A stretch of DNA of 64,000 nt from Steinernema hermaphroditum (lineage: Eukaryota; Nematoda; Chromadorea; Rhabditida; Steinernematidae): NCBI GenBank assembly GCA_030435675.1, contig CM059624.1, positions 1,946,769 to 2,010,768 of the forward strand, read 5' to 3'. Positions within the stretch are counted from its first letter, which is position 1, and each line of letters opens with the position of its first letter. Shown here in pieces: positions 49,986-59,067 of the stretch. The notes beneath the pieces are model-generated. The model searched no databases. It saw only the letters and a list, made by a program, of their open reading frames with translations, and was not told where the DNA came from. Both the position numbers and the translations under genes were made by a program.

Positions 49986-50459
49986 TCATACTGTCGGCAT
50001 GTTCAGTGACCATATGACTAGACTATGAGAAACTTCCTCATAAGCGATTTTTTCACCATTCTTTTTGCAAAATGTTCCCCACAAATTTAGTGAGAACGTT
50101 GACCGGTCCTCGTCATGGATCATTTTTATTCTGCAGAAATCTAGCTTTGCAACTTTTGAAGCGAACACAGTGGGTAGTTCATAAAGGCGTTGTACTTTTA
50201 CACGACCTTTTACATGACTCATGAGAAAATATAGGTTCTTAACAGCTCGTTGAGCTTGCTTGTGGAAACGTTTTGGACCTCCCACTGGAGGCCAAAATTT
50301 GGTAAGCGTGAGAAACGAGTTCAGACGTTGAAAAAGCATATGTTTGGGTTCCGAAAATTTTTCTGTATCTGCAATTTCCGTCTTTACTGACACAAAATGG
50401 GGACAAAATGTAAACTGTACTTCCCAGGCCATTTTCCTGTCGGTGCGTGTGAAGTACAT
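49986..50459 (-). CDS. Single-exon orphan ORF
   Basis: 157 codons open from an ATG at 50,459 (MYFTRTDRKMAWEVQFTFCP). Composition is mixed with regular hydrophobics (VKNLYFLMSHVKGRVKVQRL; STFSLNLWGTFC), compatible with a small soluble domain. No signal peptide, membrane span or recognised motif. It may be an exon of a larger gene or a chance frame. Confidence 0.3.
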   Translation of the reverse strand: MYFTRTDRKMAWEVQFTFCPHFVSVKTEIADTEKFSEPKHMLFQRLNSFLTLTKFWPPVGGPKRFHKQAQRAVKNLYFLMSHVKGRVKVQRLYELPTVFASKVAKLDFCRIKMIHDEDRSTFSLNLWGTFCKKNGEKIAYEEVSHSLVIWSLNMPTV

Positions 50460-52417
50460 GGGCTGATCGTTAACACTAAACTCTTTACCTTTGTGGAATT
50501 GTGGGATTTTTCAACTGGAACGATTTTTTTCAAGTAAAGCAATCTCTTTGTCTTAGACTTTTCGTGGCGTTGGAAGCAGGTCTACAGTGAGTTAACCTGA
50601 TCAAGAAGGTCCACTCTCTATGGGTGTCTTTATGCGTCAATGTGGGGTAGCATCAACACGTTCAGTCGTGAATCTACTGCTTGCGCTGTGCGTCGATCCT
50701 AAACCATGGATCCGTCGATGTGTATGAGAAACAATTATAGACATATCGAACAGCAGAACCGAAACGAATATCATGCTGAAGTCGCTTAATTTCATGTGGA
50801 TTCAGCTTAGAACTAACTTACGATATGAGTTTACAGCGCAAATTGAGTCGATAGATGTTGATGGTGTATGGTGGTCATGGTATAAGATGTTATTCGACTC
50901 TCTTTTCGAGCGATTTATGGTGATGGTCATGGTGAGATGGGAATTATAGCTGTATTTTCTAAACCACGCTCTAAACCATGGTTTCGCTGATGAACCTGTG
51001 AATTTCTGAAACTTTAATGCGTTGATTAGGTGTAATCATACATAGTGCAATGTTGGTTATTCTGACCCATTCATGAATACCAAATTCTCTTATGGAATGC
51101 TGGCATAATTCTCCACTTATTCGTACATTCATAATTTATCCCATACTATGCAAAAAGTTCGTTTCGTTTAAGACCATAGATGCAAACTGAGCCGGAGCCG
51201 AGTCGGATCCTCTGGGCCAAACGCGAGCCGGGGCAGCGGGAGCGGTAGGCAAACAACGAGAGAACATCGGATGCCCCTTGCTCGCCTTTGTACCGCTTCC
51301 CACGAACGGTCGGAATTGTCCCCAGTACATATTAGGGCAGCCTGATCGGGTTTGGCTCTGAGTCGAGCAGGAGTCGGGTAGCCGGGTCGGCCAACCGGAG
51401 CCAGAACCGATTTTCAAATCGACCCGAATGGATATCTCTGTTTAAGACTCAATTTCTTTTAATCCTATGTTCTTGGATATCAATACCTATACTTCAAATG
51501 ACAGCTCTACTCGATCCGCGAATGCACTGAGAATCAGAGATGTCACATGTCCAAAATTCTTTACGAGTCCTCTATCGGAGACAATGGACAGATGTCCCCT
51601 CTAGAACATCTAACCTTTTGAAGAAAATATGTACGTCATTACTGTTACTGTTTAGACGATTGGGTAGTGTAAATGCCAGCAGTTTAGCTAATGTGCCCAG
51701 GTGGGCTATAGTACACATCCCGTACATCTGTGCAAATGTCTCACGATCAACATCATGTGTTTTATTCCTTTTATTTCTTCTTATTAAACTGATAACATGC
51801 TGATCCAGTGGGCTGTTTTAAAGCCGTTTTCGAGTCTTGAAATCTTACAATTGTAGTCAACAGTCTATCTATGTACATGAGAAACTGTCATCAGGAAGCT
51901 AAAAGTGAAAGGATGGATTCGGCATTCCTCGAATCTATGGCACATCTTCCGTACATCTAATCTACTCCAGAGTGTCGTCATTATTCTTGTTTCATTCGAT
52001 AATTAAAGCCTTTAAGCATCCCAATCAAGGATACGTCTACCGTAACCCGCTCCGCCTGCCCTTTCTAAGCCCATATAAATCACTTCAAGAGTTCTCCTTT
52101 CCCTTCCATAAGAAAATCTCAAGGATTCCCGGACTGCTTCTCTTTTCCGAGTCCCTCCCCTTTCAACTCCCATTTCCAGTTGTTTTCCCACTTGGCATTA
52201 CTCTGAGCCCCACCTCCTACTCGATCACCTCAACTACACACATATCGCTCGTTCCCACACCCAAACACATCCACCTGAACTCCGCGAAGGTCAATTCTGT
52301 CGGCGTTTCGTGCGCTCCACTTTTGCCCTAATTGCATTATGGGAAATTACGCAGTGCCATAATTGTCCGCTTTCAGAGAGTCGCTGTCCCCAGCGGGAAA
52401 ATCATTATGTAATCGCC
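50460..52417. other. Spacer
   Basis: A relative of the foldback element at 51,225-51,345 is the only feature. No exon supported before 52,418. Confidence 0.35.
51225..51345. repeat. Foldback-element relative
   Basis: GGGAGCGGTAGGCAAAC, TCGGATGCCCCTTGCTCG and ACCGCTTCCCACGAACGGTC follow the order of the element at 39,855-40,015. Confidence 0.5.
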
Positions 52418-55400
52418 ATGGAGCTCGAGACGTGGAAGATGTTCTACAGCTGCATAGTTTTGGTACTTTGCATCCTGTCTATGTTATGGTACTTCCTGCT
52501 TATGTTTGGACTGTGGAAATGTGCAAAGAAGAGTACGACGTTTATTCTGTTGACGAGTCAGGGATTTTGTGATATTTATGCTCTCAGCCAAGTGGCATGG
52601 TTTAGTATTCTGTCGGTCTTCGGAGTTCAGGTAAGGTCGAGACGATGCTATGGCTTCTGAATTCATGTGAGATCGCAGCTGGTCATTTTATGCATTTTAC
52701 TTTTGAAGGTTTGAACTAGTTCTTTGATTCCCCTTTTCTATAGGTGTGTCTTTTCCTCTGAAGGGGTCAGTTTCGGAGAGAAGACAAATTGAGGGCTGCG
52801 GGCGGCATCGAACCCTCCCCGACCGATTACTAATCACACGCATTCGCAATGAGCCACACAGGCAGTCTCAAAGGGATTGGCTCACTGCCACTATGCCTCG
52901 GGAGGCTAGGACTTTTTGCTTCTTTAGGGGTGACAGTTTTGCCACCCTCGGAGTGCTCGGTGTCTCAACCCGAAATACCGTTATGCCTTTCCATTCGATC
53001 TGCAACCAACGCCTCGAACTTTGGCCATTTCCATATTTAGACGTATTTCCTGAGAAAAAGCTGAAATAATTACGATAATTGCATTTTCCGAGTAGTTTAT
53101 CATCGTTGCATCAATTCGAATTTCAAGCGTTTTTCTCGGAATTGTCATCACATTTCCATTCCAGGAAGAGACATTTCTCCCCGACCGATGGCTCAGCATG
53201 ATTCACGGTTCCTTCGAACTCATTTGCCTGCCTCACTACCTCATCATCGCGCTCAACCGATCAATGTTTCTCATCGATCCGCACAGCCTAACGACGATAT
53301 TCACGAGAAAGTGAGTTTTTTGGAAAGCTCATGGTTAGAATGAAAGATTACGAAGTGGGGTGTGTGGGAAGTGGGAAAGTTCAAAAACGTGTACTGGGTA
53401 CAAGTTCCCATGATCTCGAAACTATTAAATGTTGACTAAAGGTGTTGCCACTTGAAAAAGGTTATCGCAATACGGTGGATCCTGGTCTTGATCAAAAACC
53501 ATTGGTACGCAAGTTGAAACGAAATGGGACGACCAGTTCGAACCTGACCCTCTAACAGATAGACTGCCACTAGCTACCCTTTTCTGAAGGCGACATCAAG
53601 CGTCCGATTACATCACACTTCGACAACAACTCAATTATCATTCTTCCACAGCAGAGACTAATCATAAAATTGGCTTAATTTCCTGTGTCCAGAAATCAAT
53701 CCGCGTTTGGAATTTGCACATGTACATTATATTGATGTCTTGGCTAGAGATGATATCATCATAAGGTCCGGAGGTGTTCCGGAAATATGCTAAAATAAGC
53801 TACATTGTTTCCAATGATCACGTTTTTGTGTGAGAAATAGCGAAAGTACATCATTCTCGTGTATGTAATCGCTTCGAGTCCAGGTCAGCTATGCTGCCGA
53901 TCGTTGTTAAATGTTGTCTTTTATTGACGGACCTGTGGAATCGGACACCGACGAGTCCACCACAAAAGGCATCATTTGATAACGACATTCACATTTTCCG
54001 CTTTTTAAGAACGTTTCAGAGTACCTTTCGGCTTCCTTTCTGTTTGATTTTCGGTTCTCAAAGGCCAGAAATGTACGTGAAATTCGCTGTGAAAGCGCTT
54101 TTAAAAAACTATTTTCTCTCTTCGTCTCCCTCAGTAGTCTTTCCGAACGAGATAAAAATAGGACAGCAATGTTTTCACCGTTGTTAAACGTTGTCTTTTG
54201 TTAACAGACCCGTTCGTTGACTCGTCGGAATCACTGACTCGAGCTGTGTTTTTTGCGAGAAAGATCAAGAACAACAATGCAGGTTATTAAGGAAACTGAA
54301 GTGCTTGATTACGTTAACGAAAGTACTGTAGCGACAAAGATTAGAACATAGCCATCCAAATGAACCAATGACGAAGACACAATATTTAAAGGACTTGTAT
54401 TTGTTGAGTAGGTGTTCTTAGCTACGACCATGTTGAAGCGTTGTTCTTGTTGTTTTCCCTCAGAGTTTCACGCTAGTCACGCGATGAAGGTCACTTAAAA
54501 AACACAAAATGGAAGTAGGAAGTTCCTGTCTGAAAGAGGCTTGGAGTACGGGGGTTTGAACCCGTATAGAACTTTTCCTGGTAAGGAGCGTTTCCACTGA
54601 GCTATAAGGACACCTAAGGACATGGGTAAACAAGCGTCCATGAAACGAAAACCTTTTAGGTTACGCGGGTATCAATAAGGGCAGGTAGGGCCATGATGGG
54701 AAGCTCCTTTTATCTTACATCTTTCAAATCGTGTGTGATTCACAATTTGAGCTAATTAGAAGTACCACATCAAGATTGAAGGGTATTTTTGTAAGGTGCC
54801 AGATCACTCAACACTCAGATCACCCATTTCAGAGTGACCATAACCCTATGTGTATTCATGTGGGTCATTCCCATCGCTGCCAATGTGTACCTCCACCTCC
54901 AAGCCGAAGACGATGACGAAGGATTCTTCGTAAGTTCCCTTCCATTCACTTCCTCTTCCACATGGACACTTATAGACATATGATAGTGAGACGTTCACCG
55001 TCACCAGCGACGTCGAGAAGATGCTCCAGACCACACTCCAAAAAGTCTTCGACCTGTCCTATTATGTGGTCGTCGGAATCCTATGTGTTATGTATGGGCT
55101 GGCAATTACCCTTTATACGTGTAGAGTCCAAAGTATGCCATAGATCGTCTGTATGTGTAAGAAGACAACCGTTCTAGGGCTCTTCAAAGTGGCAGCTTTC
55201 GGTGGGACCCCAGCAGCATCTTCCAATAACCGAAATTCTACATCGATCCCATTGGAGTTGAGATTGACTATAGTCTGTTTGTGCAATCTTCTTCCATCTA
55301 TCGTGAGTTTTTTAAGAAAATATACGATGTTTATCACGGTGGGTTTAGATCAACAGTGTTTATGACTTCGTGAGACCTGGCAGGACCCAGCCCGAAATGA

Positions 55401-55603
55401 TGTTCTACGCCATTATGAATCTGCTCGACAACAACATCAACTCGATTCTGTTGCCTCTTTTCAGTCAACTTCTGAGAGAAACTCTGAAGAAGCAGTTGGC
55501 CCGGCTCCTTTTCGGCGCTAAAAGCACTACTACTGTAGTCACCCCGACGCCTCTGTCCACTGCAAGGTCTAGGCAGTCAATGGCTGTTCCGAAGACACGT
55601 TAG
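52418..55603 (+). CDS. Nematode chemoreceptor-like seven-transmembrane protein (gene 3)
   Basis: Six exons: 52418-52630, 53165-53310, 54833-54929, 54976-55132, 55178-55302, 55349-55603; all phases agree, 330 aa. TM1 SCIVLVLCILSMLWYFLLMF; TM2 around FILLTSQGFCDIYALSQVAW; TM3 LICLPHYLIIALNRSMFLID; TM4 TLCVFMWVIPIAANVYL; TM5 VVVGILCVMYGLAITLY; TM6 LRLTIVCLCNLLPSI; TM7 YAIMNLLDNNINSILLPLF. Introns sit at the same sites as in gene 2. Intron 1 holds SINE copy S6 and the 1.5-kb intron 2 holds a tRNA-like relic. The C-terminal tail is Thr/Pro-rich. Confidence 0.75.
52790..52905 (-). repeat. tRNA-Thr-derived SINE-like copy S6
   Basis: Minus strand: GGCATAGTGGCAG, TGTGTGGCTCATTGCGAATG (A box), TTAGTAA loop (AGU, a Thr anticodon), GGTTCGATGCC (B box). 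It lies in intron 1 of chemoreceptor-like gene 3. Confidence 0.65.
54541..54611 (-). tRNA. tRNA-like sequence, Gly(ACC)-like, probably dead
   Basis: Minus strand: TATAGCTCAGTGGAAACGC (A box), TTACCAG anticodon loop, GGTTCAAACC (B box). The acceptor ends (GTCCTTA and GTACTCC) do not pair and the T loop is enlarged to 8 nt, so it is likely a pseudogene within an intron. Confidence 0.45.
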
Positions 55604-55795
55604 CTGCATTGAGTTCTTCGACATTCATAGTGATATTCACTTTGTTTAATTAAATACGTTATGTTTGTAAATGTTACTTTGCTTCAAGAAGGCCGCAGCA
55701 GAGGCACAGCTTGTGGTAATATAATATAGACAGGCCAACTCAGATGGGCATATATCTATAATCAGATCTTCTGTAGCAACTTTGAAAAAAGATTC
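55604..55795. other. 3' flank of chemoreceptor-like gene 3
   Basis: AT-rich, no canonical AATAAA near the stop; nothing else seen. Confidence 0.3.
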
Positions 55796-55867
55796 GGGCT
55801 GAGCCGGGGATTGATCCCGGGACCTCTCGCACCCTAAGCGAGAATCATACCACTAGACCACTCAGCC
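55796..55867 (-). tRNA. tRNA-Pro (anticodon AGG), inverted copy 1
   Basis: 72 nt. The acceptor GGCTGAG pairs perfectly with CTCAGCC, discriminator C. A box GGTCTAGTGGTATGATTC, anticodon loop TTAGGGT, B box GGGATCAATCC. Followed by TCTTTTTT on its own strand. Identical in sequence to copy 2. Confidence 0.95.
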
Positions 55868-55971
55868 ATGAGATCTACGCACCCCTGAAGGGAAAGTCCG
55901 CCGAGAGTTTCAATCAATTAGGTCATCGATACCCCTGGAGGAGGAGATCATCGAGAAAGGAAGAGAACCAT

Positions 55972-56043
55972 GGCTGAGTGGTCTAGTGGTATGATTCTCG
56001 CTTAGGGTGCGAGAGGTCCCGGGATCAATCCCCGGCTCAGCCC
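55972..56043 (+). tRNA. tRNA-Pro (anticodon AGG), inverted copy 2
   Basis: Identical 72-nt gene on the opposite strand, 104 bp away, divergent from copy 1. The trailer CGAATCTTTT is also shared, so the inverted duplication extends past the gene. CATGGCTGAG is shared at the 5' edge. Confidence 0.95.
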
Positions 56044-56070
56044 GAATCTTTTATACATGAACATACTCCA

Positions 56071-56099
56071 GGCTGAGTGGTCTAGTTGTATGATTCTCG
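56071..56099 (+). pseudogene. tRNA-Pro 5' fragment
   Basis: GGCTGAGTGGTCTAGTTGTA and TGATTCTCG repeat the first 29 nt of tRNA-Pro with one change, then stop at the anticodon arm. It is a third, truncated copy next to the inverted pair. Confidence 0.8.
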
Positions 56100-56751
56100 G
56101 TGGTACTCGAAATCCTACAGCACAAATTCTCATTTCACCACTACTCTAGCGCCCTTCTTAACACATAAAAAGTCCGTTTTCTACTCCAACACCTGCTTAA
56201 TCATAGATTCAAAACTCATTATTTCTTCCGAAATCCCATTTTCGTGTCTTCCCCAAAACCATTTTGTTTCCATTATAATGAAGTCCATGGAACTGTATAT
56301 AAACCGTTCACGTCTAGTCATCTCCATCAGAAGCTTCTTCAGCTCTGTCCACCATGAAGACTCTCTTCTTCGCTCTTCTCGTAAGAACTCTTTCAAATCA
56401 GATCGCCGAAAACTCGATTTAGATCCTCGGCTTCGTCTTCGTCAACTGCGCTCCCGTCGTCGAGGAACCCCTCGATGTTCATCGCGCTGCTGAACTTCAA
56501 GCATCCAACGACTTGGCCCCCGTCTCCGAGACACGGTGCACCACGAAAGCCTGCATGAGAAACACGATTCTTCGCTTCGACATTCCCTTCGAGGCCACCA
56601 CTCAGAGGGCCGTATCGAAACCAAACCCTCGTCCTCTCCGATTCGGATAAGCGTTCACTGACGTGATAAAATAAATGCCTCAAATTTCTTGCAATTGGAC
56701 ATAGAACAGCAATTATAATGAAAGTGTCACACCTTTTATTCATTTTAAATA
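56100..56751. other. Spacer, possible short secreted-peptide reading frame
   Basis: At 56,353 ATGAAGACTCTCTTCTTCGC opens MKTLFFALL before a GTAAGA donor, and an acceptor-like TTTAG at 56,418-56,422 follows, which suggests the start of a small secreted-protein gene. I could not extend it convincingly in one frame. No other feature seen. Confidence 0.3.
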
Positions 56752-58052
56752 CAGGGTGTTCAGAAAGTTCTGTGAAATTTCTGAGTGGTCTATTTTCGCA
56801 AGTTTTTTGGCGTCCGCGCAAATTTTCAATGTTTTATTCGCGTTTATCAACTCTATTTACCCTATGTTCACTGTTATTCATACTGGTATTCACTGTTATT
56901 CAGAAACAAAATGGTCTCGGAAAAATTGCGTTCCACCATCGTCGAGCTCCACTGTGCTGGGAAGTCAAACCCTGACATCTGCAAGGACCTCAAACTGCAC
57001 CCAATGATGGTCAAGCGGGTGTTAGATCGATTTGAGGACACTGGTGGGATCAAGGACCGTCCCCGAAGCGGAAGACGGAAGACCGCCAGAACTTCAAAGG
57101 TCCGAAAACTGGTCCGACAAAAAATTAAGCGGAATCCTGAGCGTTCGATCAGAAAGCTGGCGAGGGACCATGGAATCAGCATTGGATCCATGTATAAGCT
57201 TATTACAGATGATCTACAGCTCAAGAGCTACAAAATTAGACGTGGCCAGCTTCTGACGGACCATAAAAAGAAGGAAAGGCTGGAAAAATGCAAAAAGCTG
57301 AAGGCCGAGGCACGGGGGTCTGGATTTTCGAATGTTATCTTTTCAGATGAAAAGATTTTTACAATCGAAGCGATCCACAACAGCCAGAATCACCGCCAAT
57401 TGCTGCCGAAGGGCTCTCCACGTACGAAGCGCGTGGAAAGAAGTCATTTCCCCAATTCTGTGATGGTGTGGGGCGGAATCTGCGTAAAAGGCAAAACTCC
57501 GCTGGTTTTTGTCGATAAAGGCGTGAAAATTAACTCTACTGTGTATCAAGAACAGATCCTGGCGAAGCATCTGATTCCCTGGGCCCAAAAACACTTTCCA
57601 AACCATGATTGGGTGTTTCAGCAGGACTGGGCGCTCGCCCACGGATCGAATTCCACGCTGGCCTTCTGCAAGGACCAAATCCCGCAGATGTGGGGCAAAG
57701 ATATTTGGCCCTCCAACTCACCGGATCTGAATCCGATGGACTACGCAATTTGGTCCATTCTGGAGGACAAGGCCTGCCGAAGACGACACACCACCATAGA
57801 CTCCCTGAAGAGAGCGCTGAAGCAAGCCTGGGAAGAAATTAGTGTGGAAACCCTTGCGTGCATCGTGGGAAATTTCAAGAAGCGTGTTCAGGCCTGCATC
57901 AACGCCGGAGGCGGCCATTTCGAGTGATACTCATTTTGATTATGTTCAATTTTGCGTGATGAATAAGGTAGTCTTGTTTGTTTTCCGAAATTATTGTGTT
58001 TTCTATTGAAAAAATCGTTCTTTTCATTTCACAGAACTTTCTGAACACCCTG
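56752..58052 (+). mobile_element. maT-type (DD37D) mariner-family transposon, apparently intact
   Basis: 1,301 bp with perfect 26-bp terminal inverted repeats beginning CAGGGTGTTCAGAAAG, flanked by TA on both sides (56,750-56,751 and 58,053-58,054), the target duplication of IS630-Tc1-mariner elements. It carries one uninterrupted transposase gene. Perfect repeats and an unbroken gene indicate recent insertion. Confidence 0.92.
56911..57927 (+). CDS. Transposase, IS630-Tc1-mariner superfamily, DD37D (maT) clade
   Basis: 338 aa from the ATG at 56,911 (MVSEKLRSTIVELHC); the frame is open further upstream, but this start gives the usual family length. N-terminal HTH segments (STIVELHCAGKSNPDICKDL; RSIRKLARDHGISIGSMYKL) with the linker RPRSGRRKTAR bind the inverted repeats. 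The catalytic triad is D in FSDEKIF, D in VFQQDWALAHG and D in SPDLNPMDYAIW, with 37 residues between the second and third, hence DD37D. It catalyses cut-and-paste transposition at TA. No stop or frameshift and all three acids present, so it could be active. Confidence 0.92.
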   Translation: MVSEKLRSTIVELHCAGKSNPDICKDLKLHPMMVKRVLDRFEDTGGIKDRPRSGRRKTARTSKVRKLVRQKIKRNPERSIRKLARDHGISIGSMYKLITDDLQLKSYKIRRGQLLTDHKKKERLEKCKKLKAEARGSGFSNVIFSDEKIFTIEAIHNSQNHRQLLPKGSPRTKRVERSHFPNSVMVWGGICVKGKTPLVFVDKGVKINSTVYQEQILAKHLIPWAQKHFPNHDWVFQQDWALAHGSNSTLAFCKDQIPQMWGKDIWPSNSPDLNPMDYAIWSILEDKACRRRHTTIDSLKRALKQAWEEISVETLACIVGNFKKRVQACINAGGGHFE

Positions 58053-58076
58053 TATATCTAGCAAACACCATCCTCA

Positions 58077-58751
58077 TCAGATCCAGTCGCGAATCCACTG
58101 TCCCACCTTCGGTTTCTCGCCGATCATCAAGAACTGTCCATATCGCGGTCCGACCTGGTACCAAGTGTCCTCCTCCATCCACGCGCTGCACTCATGTGTC
58201 ATCGGATGGTCCGTCGTGGAATCGTATCTGAAAGCGTTCGAGTAGTGGCGAATAAAGGCGAAGAGATGACTGACTGGACTCCCTTGTACTCATAGCGAAT
58301 TCGGACGGCGAAGTGCGCGGGCGTCCACATCGAATGCGTCTCCATGGAGCCGTTGTAGGCGATGAAGAGGACGTCGGCGTGGGGGAAGCAGTAGTCGTGG
58401 CCCCACTCTACACATTGCTCCACTTCGCTCTCCTCCAGTTCTATATGAAGGGGCTGGAAGGCGGTCAGCGAGCCGGTATCGATGGAACGCTTCGGGTTGG
58501 CATCGACGGGGCCGTCAAGGCGCGTCAAGAAGCCGCTGACGTCCAGAGTGCCCAGCCACAGGAAGATGTCGGCCGAGGAGCCCGACACTGAAACGAGCAG
58601 AGATGATTCTGGAAGAATCGATGTTGGAGTACTCACTGATGCACTCGTCCGTCAGCGACTCTCCCGAAATTTCGACGGTGACGACACGTTCTGAATAAGC
58701 CACATCCGCCGCCCAGATTAGAAGTAGGCTCGACCAGACGAGAGATCGCAT
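58077..58751 (-). CDS. Small secreted orphan protein
   Basis: Exons 58751-58637, 58587-58290 and 58227-58077; phases 1 and 2 agree, 187 aa. Signal peptide MRSLVWSSLLLIWAADVAYS. The mature part is rich in W, Y and acidic residues with four to five cysteines (VEQCVEWGHDYC, THECSAW) and a C-terminal YQVGPRYGQFL...WIRDWI block, suggesting a compact extracellular beta domain. The middle ORF reads through its GTACAAG donor to a stop at 58,199; splicing restores a clearly protein-like tail, which is why I chose it. Family not recognised. It begins 25 bases past the transposon's end, so its 3' UTR may have been affected by the insertion. Confidence 0.6.
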
Positions 58752-59067
58752 AAGTGAGGGAGTGAGGAGCCTGGAGGGGGGGGGGGGGAGCGGTGGAAGG
58801 GATGCCTTAATGTCTACAGTCTAGACATGTTTCCATTTGCACGTAGTATAACTGGTTTAGGAATGAGAGCAACTACCTCTAATAGAAGTGTCCTTATCTT
58901 AGAGTCAGCCTACGTGTCATTTTATGTTTAGCCATTGGACTAATCGCCTATGTAAGACACTGATGTGCAGCTATGGGTGCGCTATTCTAGATGGAATTAT
59001 GATTCTTTTTTGACCTTTTCATATGGACTTTAAACCCATGGATTTCATTATATGGGCTCATTTCAAA
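58752..59067. other. Spacer with a 13-G run
   Basis: The 5' flank of the secreted orphan; a homopolymer of 13 G at 58,776-58,788. Nothing else seen. Confidence 0.5.

Noticed and set aside
53470..53580. B-box-like GGTTCGAACTGG on the minus strand
   Set aside because: No A box at proper distance and no cloverleaf; perhaps an old SINE trace.
58776..58788. Run of 13 G as a regulatory element
   Set aside because: Homopolymer in an intergenic flank with no partner G-tracts; could also be a sequencing artefact.
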